Shown here piece by piece: positions 34,221-42,137 of a stretch of 64,000 nucleotides of DNA. The notes under the pieces were generated by a model. That model searched no databases. It worked only from the letters and a program-made list of their open reading frames with translations, and was not told the DNA's origin. Location: NCBI RefSeq assembly GCF_962719845.1, contig NZ_CAUIYF010000011.1, positions 1 to 64,000 of the forward strand. The letters are read 5' to 3'. The position numbers and the translations under genes were made by a program. The DNA is from Neisseria uirgultaei. GTDB taxonomy: Bacteria; Pseudomonadota; Gammaproteobacteria; Burkholderiales; Neisseriaceae. Positions within the stretch are counted from its first letter, which is position 1; each line of letters opens with the position of its first letter.

Positions 34221-35162
34221 ATGAAAATCCTGCTCCTCCTCATCCCTCTCGTCCTCACCGCCTGCGGCACACTGACAGGCATTCCCGCCCACGGCGGCGG
34301 CAAACGCTTTGCCGTCGAACAAGAACTCGTCGCCGCATCGTCCCGCGCCGCCGTCAAAGAAATGGATTTGTCCGCCCTGAAAGGACGCAAAGCCGCCCTT
34401 TACGTCTCCGTTATGGGCGACCAAGGTTCGGGCAACATAAGCGGCGGACGCTACTCTATCGACGCATTGATACGCGGCGGCTACCACAACAACCCCGAAA
34501 GTGCCACCCGATACAGCTACCCCGCCTATGACACTACCGCCACCACCAAATCCGACGCGCTCTCCAGCGTTACCACTTCCACATCGGTCTTAAACGCCCC
34601 CGCCGCCTCCCTGACTAGAAACAGCGGACGCAAAGGCGAACGCTCTGCCGGACTGTCCGTCAACGGCACGGGCGACTACCGCAACGAAACCCTGCTCGCC
34701 AATCCCCGCGACGTTTCCTTCCTGACTAACCTCATTCAAACCGTCTTCTACCTGCGCGGCATCGAAGTCGTACCGCCCGAATACGCCGACACCGACGTAT
34801 TCGTAACCGTCGACGTATTCGGCACCGTCCGCAGCCGTACCGAACTGCACCTCTACAACGCCGAAACCCTTAAAGCCCAAACCAAGCTCGAATATTTCGC
34901 CGTCGACCGCGACAGCCGGAAACTGCTGATTGCCCCTAAAACCGCCGCCTACGAATCCCAATACCAAGAACAATACGCCCTTTGGACCGGTCCTTACAAA
35001 GTCAGCAAAACCGTCAAAGCCTCAGACCGCCTGATGGTCGATTTCTCCGACATCACCCCCTACGGCGACACAACCGCCCAAAACCGTCCCGACTTCAAAC
35101 AAAACAACGGCAAAAACCCCGATGTCGGCAACGAAGTCATCCGCCGCCGCAAAGGAGGATAA
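34221..35162 (+). CDS. mafA: MafA adhesin lipoprotein
   Basis: A 313-residue outer-membrane lipoprotein of the neisserial MafA family (glycolipid-binding adhesin). The signal peptide ends in the lipobox LTAC (Cys15). The body has the family stretch KGRKAALYVSVMGDQGSGNI and RYSIDALIRGGYHNNPES, and ends KNPDVGNEVIRRRKGG. It precedes mafB by three bases, the standard maf order, so the two are probably cotranscribed. It is intact with no repeat tract in the coding sequence. Confidence 0.95.
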   Translation: MKILLLLIPLVLTACGTLTGIPAHGGGKRFAVEQELVAASSRAAVKEMDLSALKGRKAALYVSVMGDQGSGNISGGRYSIDALIRGGYHNNPESATRYSYPAYDTTATTKSDALSSVTTSTSVLNAPAASLTRNSGRKGERSAGLSVNGTGDYRNETLLANPRDVSFLTNLIQTVFYLRGIEVVPPEYADTDVFVTVDVFGTVRSRTELHLYNAETLKAQTKLEYFAVDRDSRKLLIAPKTAAYESQYQEQYALWTGPYKVSKTVKASDRLMVDFSDITPYGDTTAQNRPDFKQNNGKNPDVGNEVIRRRKGG

Positions 35163-35165
35163 ACC

Positions 35166-36590
35166 GTGAAACCGCTGCGCAGACTGACAAACCTCCTTGC
35201 CGCCTGCACCGTAGCGGCGGCTGCCTTCGGGCAGCCCGCCCTCGCGGCGGACTTGGCGCAAGACCCGTTCATTACCGATAACGCCCAACGGCAGCACTAC
35301 GAACCCGGCGGCAAATACCACCTCTTCGGCGACCCGCGCGGCAGCGTCTCCGACCGCACCGGTCAAATCAACGTCATCCAAGACTATACCCACCAGATGG
35401 GCAACCTGCTCATCCAACAGGCAAATATCAACGGCACAATCGGCTACTACACCCGCTTTTCAGGACACGGACACGAAGAACACGCCCCCTTCGACAACCA
35501 CGCCGCCGACAGCGCAAGCAAAGAACAAGGCAACGTTGACGAAGGCTTTACCGTGTACCGCCTCAACTGGGAAGGATACGAACACCATCCCGCCGATGCC
35601 TACGACGGCCCGAAGGGCGGCAATTACCCCAAACCTACGGGCGCACGTGACGAATACACCTATCACGTCAACGGCACAGCCCGCAGTATCAAACTCAATC
35701 CGACCGACACCCGCGACGTCAGACAACGCATATCCGACAACTACAACAACCTCGGCAGCAATTTCTCCGACCGCGCCGATGAAGCCAACAAAAAAATGTT
35801 CGAGCACAATGCCAAGCTCGACCGCTGGGGCAACAGCATGGAGTTTATCAACGGCATTGCCGCCGGAGCACTCAACCCCTTTATCAGCGCGGGCGAAGCC
35901 TTGGGCATAGGCGACATACTGTACGGAACGGGCTATGCCATAGACAAAGCCACGATGCGCAACATCGCTCCCTTGCCCACCGAGGGCAAATTTGCCGCCA
36001 TCGGCGGCTTGGGCAGCGTGGCGGGCTTTGAAAAGAATACGCGCGAAGCCGTTGACCGGTGGATACAGGAAAACCCCAATGCCGCCGAAACCGTCGAAGC
36101 CCTGGCCAACATCCTGCCGTTTGCCAAAGTCAAAGGATTGGTGAAGGCGGCGAAACTGGGGAGGGCGGCAAAACCGGGGAGGGCGGCAAAACTAGGGAAG
36201 GCAAAGGTTAGCGAGGATTTTGCTGTTGCCACACAAGCCAAATACAAGCAATATGGGGATGCGCATTCTGCCAATGCCCAATCGGCATTAGCTAAGAAAT
36301 TGTCAGGTTTGGAAGATGCTCAAAATAGTGCGTCTAGGACGAAAACTTTACCTGATGGGAGAATCAGGTATTATGAAGCTGAGCGATTTGCTAGAACTGA
36401 GGGAAGAACGAGGGGTAATAGCTTTGTTACAGAATATAATCCTAAAACAGGTAGTACCCGACAATGGACAGAAAATTATGACCATAGCGGGAACGTAACT
36501 ATGGTTCATCCTAAATCAATTAACGGACAAAGTGTAACCTCTCAGCATTATCCACCAACAAAACAGGAATTAGATTCATGGAAAAAATAA
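35166..36590 (+). CDS. mafB: MafB secreted polymorphic toxin
   Basis: A 474-residue secreted toxin. A signal peptide ends at about residue 27 (QPALA), and a conserved MafB N-terminal domain (DUF1020: NINGTIGYYTRFSGHGHEEH) runs to about residue 300. A Lys/Ala/Gly linker repeat (AAKLGRAAKPGRAAKLGKAK) follows, then a variable toxin tail from about residue 355 with lower G+C. The tail (RIRYYEAERF, NSFVTEYNPKTGSTRQW, QHYPPTKQEL) is not assigned to an enzyme class here. It overlaps mafI by 13 bases. Confidence 0.93.
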   Translation: MKPLRRLTNLLAACTVAAAAFGQPALAADLAQDPFITDNAQRQHYEPGGKYHLFGDPRGSVSDRTGQINVIQDYTHQMGNLLIQQANINGTIGYYTRFSGHGHEEHAPFDNHAADSASKEQGNVDEGFTVYRLNWEGYEHHPADAYDGPKGGNYPKPTGARDEYTYHVNGTARSIKLNPTDTRDVRQRISDNYNNLGSNFSDRADEANKKMFEHNAKLDRWGNSMEFINGIAAGALNPFISAGEALGIGDILYGTGYAIDKATMRNIAPLPTEGKFAAIGGLGSVAGFEKNTREAVDRWIQENPNAAETVEALANILPFAKVKGLVKAAKLGRAAKPGRAAKLGKAKVSEDFAVATQAKYKQYGDAHSANAQSALAKKLSGLEDAQNSASRTKTLPDGRIRYYEAERFARTEGRTRGNSFVTEYNPKTGSTRQWTENYDHSGNVTMVHPKSINGQSVTSQHYPPTKQELDSWKK

Positions 36591-36808
36591 CTCAACAATA
36601 CGCATATTCTGAACTGCTCAGATTGTTCAATCAAAACGCTTCGGATGAAAAAATTGCGAATCTTGCTTTTGATTTTCTGTATGCTTGGTCAAAAGATAAT
36701 TCTCCAGAATCGCGTAATATAATATATGATTTAGCACTTATCGGTGAACCGGGTATGGAACTGACCCGTAATGACATAAAAGAATTGATTGACAGTTTAG
36801 TTGAATAA
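36578..36808 (+). CDS. mafI: MafI immunity protein
   Basis: A 76-residue acidic helical protein (MEKITQQYAYSELLRLF, then ASDEKIANLAFDFL and a C-terminal GEPGMELTRNDIKELID). Its start overlaps the mafB end by 13 bases, so the two are translationally linked and it should neutralise the MafB tail. A decayed relative is found at 52.6-53.6 kb, where the residues NASNERIANRAFDF and EEPGMELNKDEI are recognisable. Confidence 0.88.
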   Translation: MEKITQQYAYSELLRLFNQNASDEKIANLAFDFLYAWSKDNSPESRNIIYDLALIGEPGMELTRNDIKELIDSLVE

Positions 36809-36882
36809 GCATAGGTTGGGCTGAAAATCCCACAATCAAAAGGTTGTCTGAAACCGTTTTTGATTTTCAGGTGACCTTCCCC
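36809..36882. repeat. Maf spacer module, copy 1
   Basis: Starts GCATAGGTTGGG, then a diverged uptake-sequence inverted pair (AGGTTGTCTGAA and TTCAGGTGACCT). The same module follows the next immunity gene at 38031-38102, so it marks cassette borders. Confidence 0.7.
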
Positions 36883-36910
36883 TCATTTGAAACAGGATAT
36901 TGAGAACTAA

Positions 36911-37582
36911 GTTCTTCAAAAATCCTACACCTGCTCCTTCCACGACAGCACCTTGGTCAAAACGGCAGACGGCTACAAAGCCATTGCCCATATTCAAGCC
37001 GGAGACCGCGTCCTTTCCAAGGACGAGGCAAGCGGAAAAACGGGATACAAACCCGTTACCGCCCGATACGGCAATCCGTACCAAGAAACCGTTTACATTA
37101 AAGTTTCAGACGGCATCGGTAACAGCCAAACCCTGATTTCCAACCGCATCCATCCGTTTTACAGTCAAGGAAAATGGATTAAGGCGGAAGACTTAAAGGC
37201 GGGAATCAGGCTGTTATCCGAAAGCGGTGCAGAGCAGACCGTTCAAAGCGTTACCGTTAAACCAAAACCGCTCAAAGCCTACAACCTGACCGTTGCCGAT
37301 TGGCATACTTACTTCGTCAAGGGTGATAAGGCGGAAACGGAAGGGGTTTGGGTTCATAATGCGTGTCCGCCTAAAAGAACAGGAAGCTCCAAGAATGAAA
37401 AACATGGAGATGGCGGTCGAAGTCAAATATCAGCAGAATCACGAATTGCTGAATTAAAAAATAAAATTATTCCCGGAATGCACAAAAATGAACGATTAAA
37501 GATTGAGCGAACAATCAGAAATATTACAAAAAATGCCAATCGAAAAGCAAAAGGAGAAGAGCATGGTCGACGCGGTCGTTAA
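36911..37582 (+). CDS. Promoterless MafB toxin cassette with HINT domain
   Basis: The open frame from 36911 has no ATG start and no secretion domain. From Cys at 36932 (TCSFHDSTLVKTADGYKAI) it encodes a HINT (intein-like self-processing) domain, with ISNRIHPFYS and a terminal WVHNACP that contains the His-Asn splice-site pair. A basic toxin tail of about 70 residues follows (GDGGRSQISAESRIAELKNK, then KAKGEEHGRRGR). This is the typical maf silent C-terminal cassette, able to replace the tail of mafB by recombination. It overlaps its immunity gene by 20 bases. Confidence 0.82.
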   Translation, partial: VLQKSYTCSFHDSTLVKTADGYKAIAHIQAGDRVLSKDEASGKTGYKPVTARYGNPYQETVYIKVSDGIGNSQTLISNRIHPFYSQGKWIKAEDLKAGIRLLSESGAEQTVQSVTVKPKPLKAYNLTVADWHTYFVKGDKAETEGVWVHNACPPKRTGSSKNEKHGDGGRSQISAESRIAELKNKIIPGMHKNERLKIERTIRNITKNANRKAKGEEHGRRGR

Positions 37583-38018
37583 AACTCCCGAATTTTTACC
37601 TTTTACTTCTGTAGGAATATTCCGTTTTGGTGCGGATATAACAGAGTACAAAAACATACTGGAAACTTTTATGTATGAACCTCCTGATGAGTTTAGAACA
37701 GAATATTATGAATCTCCCGACTCAAATTTACTCATTGCCGTCAAGAAAAACAAAATTATTTCGATATTTTGTTATCAGGAGTTATATTTTATGGGCGTTA
37801 ATATAATAGGTCTGAATTTTGAAGATTTTAAACAGCTTTTCCATCACCCTAAATCATACGGTGTTGATAAATATTATTTATCAAATGAATCTTATCCGAC
37901 ATATGTCTATGAGTTTGATGAAATAGGAGTACAAGCTTGGGAAGCAAAAGGGAAAATTGTTACTATCATTGCCGGGGGCAAAGACAATTATTCGACAGAA
38001 CCTTACTACGATGAATAA
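37563..38018 (+). CDS. Immunity protein of the HINT toxin cassette
   Basis: A 151-residue acidic soluble protein (MVDAVVKTPEFLPFTSVGIF... ending KDNYSTEPYYDE). The ATG at 37563 has AAGGAG upstream and overlaps the toxin tail; the open frame starts 20 codons earlier but that part is encoded by toxin sequence. Low G+C. By position it is the partner of the cassette before it. No named immunity family is assigned. Confidence 0.78.
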   Translation: MVDAVVKTPEFLPFTSVGIFRFGADITEYKNILETFMYEPPDEFRTEYYESPDSNLLIAVKKNKIISIFCYQELYFMGVNIIGLNFEDFKQLFHHPKSYGVDKYYLSNESYPTYVYEFDEIGVQAWEAKGKIVTIIAGGKDNYSTEPYYDE

Positions 38019-38030
38019 CATTAATGGCAG

Positions 38031-38102
38031 GCATAGGTTGGGTTGAAAACTCAACAACAAAAGGTCGTCTGAAACCGTAATCGATTTTTCAGACGACCTT
38101 TC
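38031..38102. repeat. Maf spacer module, copy 2
   Basis: GCATAGGTTGGG followed by AGGTCGTCTGAA (38062-38073) and its complement TTCAGACGACCT (38088-38099), which form a hairpin. Resembles copy 1 at 36809-36882 but keeps perfect AGGTCGTCTGAA sequences. Confidence 0.75.
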
Positions 38103-38149
38103 TGTCAATCCAAACAGATTGTCGAATCTTAATCCAACCTGTGCTTGCT

Positions 38150-38236
38150 GTACGGAACAGGCACGGTGTTCATTCACAAGTTAAGTCATATATTGAATCA
38201 AAAGGCGGCATTGTTAAAACAGGTTTAGGAGATTAA
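38150..38236 (+). pseudogene. Toxin C-terminal stub (last ~28 residues)
   Basis: The frame ending at the TAA of 38234-38236 reads AVRNRHGVHSQVKSYIESK, then GGIVKTGLGD, and lies three bases before the next immunity start. It is probably the end of another MafB toxin tail whose upstream part is lost. The exact 5' limit is uncertain because the frame stays open further left through the spacer. Confidence 0.5.
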
Positions 38237-38238
38237 AC

Positions 38239-38598
38239 ATGACATCATATGTTTCCATAAAAGGATGGATTGAATGCTCTGACGATGATATAAAAATCAT
38301 CCAAGAAAATATCAATAATTTTTGGAATAATTGCCCCTTCAATATCGAAGAGAAAGAATCTGCAAAAATATATAAAAACGGGTGGGTTTTCCCGACAAAT
38401 AGTTTTAATTGGAGCAGCTATATTTTTTTTGGTGCATGCGTAAAATCTTATTTCATTATTTATTTTGAAAAATGTATTAAAACAATAATGGAATTGGATA
38501 TTGAAATATCAGGTTTTTTTGAATTAGATTATTATGAAGATAGTTATAAAGTAAATTGGAAAGTAAATAATGGCAATTTGATACAAACAACTGATTAA
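38239..38598 (+). CDS. Putative immunity protein
   Basis: A 119-residue acidic protein, rich in aromatic residues (NFWNNCPFNIEE, FNWSSYIFFGACVKSYF, GFFELDYYEDSYKVNW). It has GGAG upstream of ATG 38239 and follows a toxin stub by two bases. Very low G+C compared with the core genome. It is an orphan immunity gene by context only. Confidence 0.72.
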   Translation: MTSYVSIKGWIECSDDDIKIIQENINNFWNNCPFNIEEKESAKIYKNGWVFPTNSFNWSSYIFFGACVKSYFIIYFEKCIKTIMELDIEISGFFELDYYEDSYKVNWKVNNGNLIQTTD

Positions 38599-38609
38599 AT
38601 GGACAAAAA

Positions 38610-38945
38610 ATGATGGCTGATAAGAATCAAGTAGAAAAGATGATTTATTCTGAAAATAAACAGAGTGTTATTGACGGTATGCTCGGTATGACCTTCAGCT
38701 CGGAGGAGGATGAAATCCCTTGGATTTCTGAGAAATTGACGGAGTTGTCGAAGCATAAAGACTTGGATATTGCCAGATTGTCATTAACCTGTTTCGGACA
38801 TCTCGCCAGGATGCATGAAAATATCGGCGATTGCGATAAAGTGATTGCTTTATTGCGCTCAAAACAAGGTAATCCGGATTTTCAAGGTTTTGCCGAAGAT
38901 GCGTTAGACGATATTTCCTTCTTTATATTTAAAAAGCGTCCGTAA
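38610..38945 (+). CDS. Putative immunity protein, helical repeat type
   Basis: A 111-residue acidic helical protein ([21 protein letters not shown], then [40 protein letters not shown]) that resembles short HEAT-like immunity proteins of polymorphic-toxin loci. It starts 11 bases after the preceding immunity gene; ATG at 38610 or 38613. No cognate toxin is visible beside it. Confidence 0.68.
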
Positions 38946-38970
38946 GCACCGGCAAGGTCAAATCTGGCAA

Positions 38971-39007
38971 ATGCCGTCTGAAGCGGTATTCGGCTTTCAG
39001 ACGGCAT
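38971..39007 (+). terminator. DUS terminator ending the maf immunity genes
   Basis: Inverted DUS pair with a 13-base loop and T-rich end, 25 bases past the last immunity gene. Confidence 0.72.
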
Positions 39008-39070
39008 TTTCTCCGATTGGCACAGGATGCAGGGGCTTGCCGGCTTGATTTTACCGAAGTTGTTGGCTCG

Positions 39071-39177
39071 TATAGTGGATTAAATTTAAACCAGTACAGC
39101 GTTGCCTCGCCTTGCCGTACTATCTGTACTGTCTGCGGCTTCGTCGCCTTGTCCTGATTTAAATTTAATCCACTATA
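39071..39177. repeat. Correia element, internally deleted form (107 bp)
   Basis: Complete short CREE with both TATAGTGGATTAAATTTAAA ends. It is nearly identical to the copies at 22598 and 62119 and stands directly upstream of the next gene. Confidence 0.92.
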
Positions 39178-39179
39178 AT
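39149..39179 (+). promoter_or_regulatory. Promoter formed at the right end of the CREE
   Basis: TTGTCC (39149-39154) inside the element and TATAAT (39174-39179) made by the CREE end plus flanking AT are 19 bases apart. This is the known type of Correia-derived sigma-70 promoter. It points at the gene starting at 39199, 19 bases beyond the -10. Confidence 0.6.
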
Positions 39180-39198
39180 TTGGAAGAGGCAGCAATTT

Positions 39199-39693
39199 AT
39201 GGAAAATAGATTTGAAAAAATCGTTAAGGATATTTTTAGTTTTACCCAATTTGTTTCCGAAGCGGAAAATAAAATTCCTAACCAATCCTCCCGTTATTAC
39301 GACTGCTGGTGGGAATTGGAAATCTTGAATGCTTCCGCATTGGAAGATTGGGAAATATCGGGAAAGCCTGAAAAATGGGATAAATGGACAGAAAAATATC
39401 AGACCGAAGCGTTACAGTTAGTCAAGAATCTATTTGCCGAAGAAGTTCCTGAAAATAATATAGTTTGCGATATTTCTCATTTTTTACATTTTGCCGATTG
39501 GGCAGAAGCCGATATTCCCAATCAATCACGTTTATATGCCGAATATTGGTGGGAAATGGAAACGTTCAAAATATCGGTTTTAGAAGATTGGGAACGCTCG
39601 GGAAAACCGTTAGATTGGGAAAAATGGCAAAGGCAATATCAATCCGAAGCATTTGAATTAGTCAAAAAATTGAATCAAAGCAAACAAGAGTAA
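39199..39693 (+). CDS. Hypothetical protein made of two tandem ~65-residue repeats
   Basis: A 164-residue acidic, Trp-rich protein with no signal peptide. Residues about 14-78 and 93-157 align: [21 protein letters not shown] with [21 protein letters not shown], then [20 protein letters not shown] with [20 protein letters not shown], and [12 protein letters not shown] with [12 protein letters not shown]. It lies after the maf immunity genes and behind a CREE promoter, so it may be another immunity-type protein. GAAGAGG precedes the ATG. No family recognised. Confidence 0.72.
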
Positions 39694-39812
39694 CAAGCCG
39701 CAGCCTGCATAGGGGTTTTTAAAGTACGGCAGCAACCGTAGATTAGATTAAAAATCAAACAATTAAAGCTCGTCTGATATAATCGATATATCCTGTTAAA
39801 CGGAAAATAAAT

Positions 39813-40946
39813 ATGTTTAAAAAATTCAAACCGGTATTGTTGTCATTTTTTGCACTTGTATTTGCCTTTTGGCTGGGGAAGGGTATTGCCTATGAGATTA
39901 ATCCGCGTTGGTTTTTGAGCGATACGGCAACTGAAATACCTGAAAATCCGAATGCTTTTGTGGCGAAACTTGCCCGCCTGTTCCGAAATGCCGACAGGGC
40001 GGTCGTCATCGTGAAGGAATCGATAAGGACGGAGGAAAGCCTTGCCGAAACTGTGGATGACGGTCCGTTGCAGTCGGAGAAGGATTATCTCGCGCTCGCT
40101 ATCCGGCTCAGTCGTTTGAAAGAAAAGGCGAAATGGTTTCACGTAACGGAGCAGGAACATGGGGAAGAGGTTTGGCTGGATTACTATATCGGCGAGGGCG
40201 GTTTGGTTGCGGTTTCGCTTTTGCAACGCTCGCCGGAAGCGTTTGTTAATGCCGAATATCTGTATCGGAACGATCGTCCGTTTTCTGTAAATGTGTACGG
40301 CGGAACGGTTCACGGGGAAAATTATGAAACGACAGGAGAATATCGGGTTATTTGGCAACCGGACGGTTCGGTATTTGATGCGGCGGGGCGCGGGAAAATC
40401 GGGGAAGATGTTTATGAGCATTGTCTCGGGTGTTATCAAATGGCTCAGGTATATTTGGCGAAATACCGGGATGTCGCGAATGATGAGCAGAAGGTTTGGG
40501 ACTTCCGCGAAGAGAGCAACCGGATTGCATCGGACTCGCGCGATTATGTGTTTTATCAGAATATGCGGGAATTGATGCCACGAGGGATGAAGGCAAACAG
40601 TCTTGTGGTCGGCTATGATGCGGACGGTCTGCCGCAAAAAGTCTATTGGAGTTTCGACAATGGAAAAAAACGCCAGAGTTTCGAATATTATTTGAAAAAC
40701 GGAAATCTTTTTATTGCACAATCTTCGACGGTAGCATTGAAAGCGGATGGCGTAACGGCGGATATACAGACCTATCATGCGCAACAGACGTGGTATTTGG
40801 ATGGCGGGCGGATTATCCGCGAAGAGAAACAGGGAGACAAACTGCCTGATTTTCCTTTGAACTTGGAAGACTTGGAAAAAGAGGTGCGCCGTTATGCAGA
40901 GGCTGCGGCGAGACGTTCGGGCGACAAGCGCGACCTTTCTTACTGA
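39813..40946 (+). CDS. Hypothetical membrane-anchored protein
   Basis: A 377-residue protein with one N-terminal hydrophobic segment (residues about 8-27, PVLLSFFALVFAFWLGKGIA), likely a signal anchor, and a large periplasmic part containing HCLGCYQMAQ and a charged C-terminus (EKEVRRYAEAAARRSG). No enzymatic motif is recognised. It lies at the end of the maf island; TATAAT at 39778-39783 could be its -10. Confidence 0.72.
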   Translation: MFKKFKPVLLSFFALVFAFWLGKGIAYEINPRWFLSDTATEIPENPNAFVAKLARLFRNADRAVVIVKESIRTEESLAETVDDGPLQSEKDYLALAIRLSRLKEKAKWFHVTEQEHGEEVWLDYYIGEGGLVAVSLLQRSPEAFVNAEYLYRNDRPFSVNVYGGTVHGENYETTGEYRVIWQPDGSVFDAAGRGKIGEDVYEHCLGCYQMAQVYLAKYRDVANDEQKVWDFREESNRIASDSRDYVFYQNMRELMPRGMKANSLVVGYDADGLPQKVYWSFDNGKKRQSFEYYLKNGNLFIAQSSTVALKADGVTADIQTYHAQQTWYLDGGRIIREEKQGDKLPDFPLNLEDLEKEVRRYAEAAARRSGDKRDLSY

Positions 40947-40952
40947 ACGCAA

Positions 40953-40983
40953 ATGCCGTCTGAAACCGGTTTTCAGACGGCAT
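40953..40983. terminator. DUS terminator between hypothetical gene and frpC remnant
   Basis: Inverted DUS pair with a 7-base loop between convergent genes. Confidence 0.75.
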
Positions 40984-41032
40984 TGGAGAGTCAACCGCTT
41001 TTTGCAATGCCGTATATGCCGAATCCGATTCG

Positions 41033-41308
41033 CTACAAATTGAAAACCACAATCCAAAAAACGGAAATACACATTAAACGGGTCTTTTTACCGACCGTAT
41101 CATCCCATAGGTTTTCCACCCCTTTTTTCATCCATAAATTCAAACCATTTAAGTTTGCATCCTTACCGACAATTGCAGCAGCATCATCCGCATAACGGTC
41201 ACCCAAATTAGCCAAATAACGCCAACCGCCATAGGTATCGCCACGGGAAGCATAACCATACAAGGTTTGGATTTGTTCTGGTGTTAAAACAACTTCACCC
41301 TCATTCAT
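41033..41308 (-). pseudogene. frpC: frpC 5' fragment (RTX protein, truncated)
   Basis: The 91-residue frame begins MNEGEVVLTPEQIQTLYGYA, then SRGDTYGGWRYLANLGDRYA and DDAAAIVGKD, the N-terminus of the iron-regulated RTX protein FrpC as I remember it. After about residue 76 (GKKTRL) the sequence departs into a short hydrophobic tail (MCISVFWIVVFNL) and stops. Full FrpC exceeds 1,800 residues with calcium-binding nonapeptide repeats, none of which are present. It follows frpD by 16 bases, the normal frpD-frpC order. Confidence 0.8.
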
Positions 41309-41324
41309 AATAAGATCCTTTAAA

Positions 41325-42092
41325 TTATTTTTTACTTGAATTGTTTACAAAACTCTGTACCAATTGCTCTACTTGTTGGTGATAACCTACCAACTCCTGC
41401 TGTGTGAGCTGCTGCTTTTCCCGAATAAACGGGTAATACTGTACCGTGAAACCGTTAATACAGGAACCTACGTTAGTACTGTAATCGTTCTCTCCATACC
41501 TATGATAGTTCTGATGAATAATAATCGCCGGATTTTCTCCTTTCTTAATATACTGTCGTTCATGAATATATGGGTTTTCAGGAATCGACCTTTTATCTTC
41601 ATAAGCTTCATATTCAGGATAGACAGACGGGATTTTTTTAAATCCCAAATCAAGCAACGATTTTCCTAAGTCTTGATTCAAATGACACGCCTCTTTTCGG
41701 ATAACAATATCGTCCACGCTATCCAAACCGTCGCGTAGAAATTGGATAAAGTGCGCTTTGTTCTGCTGGTTGTATGGCTCAAGAACCCAGCCTTGGTCGG
41801 TTTTTTTGTAATAGACACTAATCTCTATCAAATTAATGGAGTAAGCATCCTGCCCGGGCGTGTCAGAAAGCCATTTTGTGGCATTGTCTTGCGTATACCG
41901 TGCAAGATAGCCATAGGGGATAACCATTTTGGTGCCCTGAAAATCAAATGTAACCGTATGTTCAAATCCTGTCATTGGCTCGGGATTGTTGAAACTGGTT
42001 TGTTCATTAACAGGTTTACATGAGGTCATAGTAAAAACACTCCCAATAAACAAAATAAAAAGTTGATAAATGGTAGTAGCATATGGTCTCAT
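41325..42092 (-). CDS. frpD: FrpD lipoprotein, partner of FrpC
   Basis: A 255-residue outer-membrane lipoprotein with signal peptide and lipobox MTSC (Cys about residue 25). The body contains GFEHTVTFDFQGTKMVIPYG, DTPGQDAYSINLIEISVYYK and the C-terminal VGYHQQVEQLVQSFVNNS, which match meningococcal FrpD from memory. FrpD tightly binds the N-terminal part of FrpC. The middle differs from the meningococcal form (for example RIPENPYIHERQYIKKGENP). The gene is intact although its partner is truncated. Confidence 0.88.
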   Translation of the reverse strand: MRPYATTIYQLFILFIGSVFTMTSCKPVNEQTSFNNPEPMTGFEHTVTFDFQGTKMVIPYGYLARYTQDNATKWLSDTPGQDAYSINLIEISVYYKKTDQGWVLEPYNQQNKAHFIQFLRDGLDSVDDIVIRKEACHLNQDLGKSLLDLGFKKIPSVYPEYEAYEDKRSIPENPYIHERQYIKKGENPAIIIHQNYHRYGENDYSTNVGSCINGFTVQYYPFIREKQQLTQQELVGYHQQVEQLVQSFVNNSSKK

Positions 42093-42137
42093 AATTTCAA
42101 GCTTAGAAATTAGTTAAAGAATATGTTATGGTAGATA

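Noticed and set aside
42093..42137. Fur box upstream of frpD
   Set aside because: FrpD/FrpC are iron-regulated in meningococcus, but no sequence close to the GATAATGATAATCATTATC consensus was found directly upstream of this frpD.
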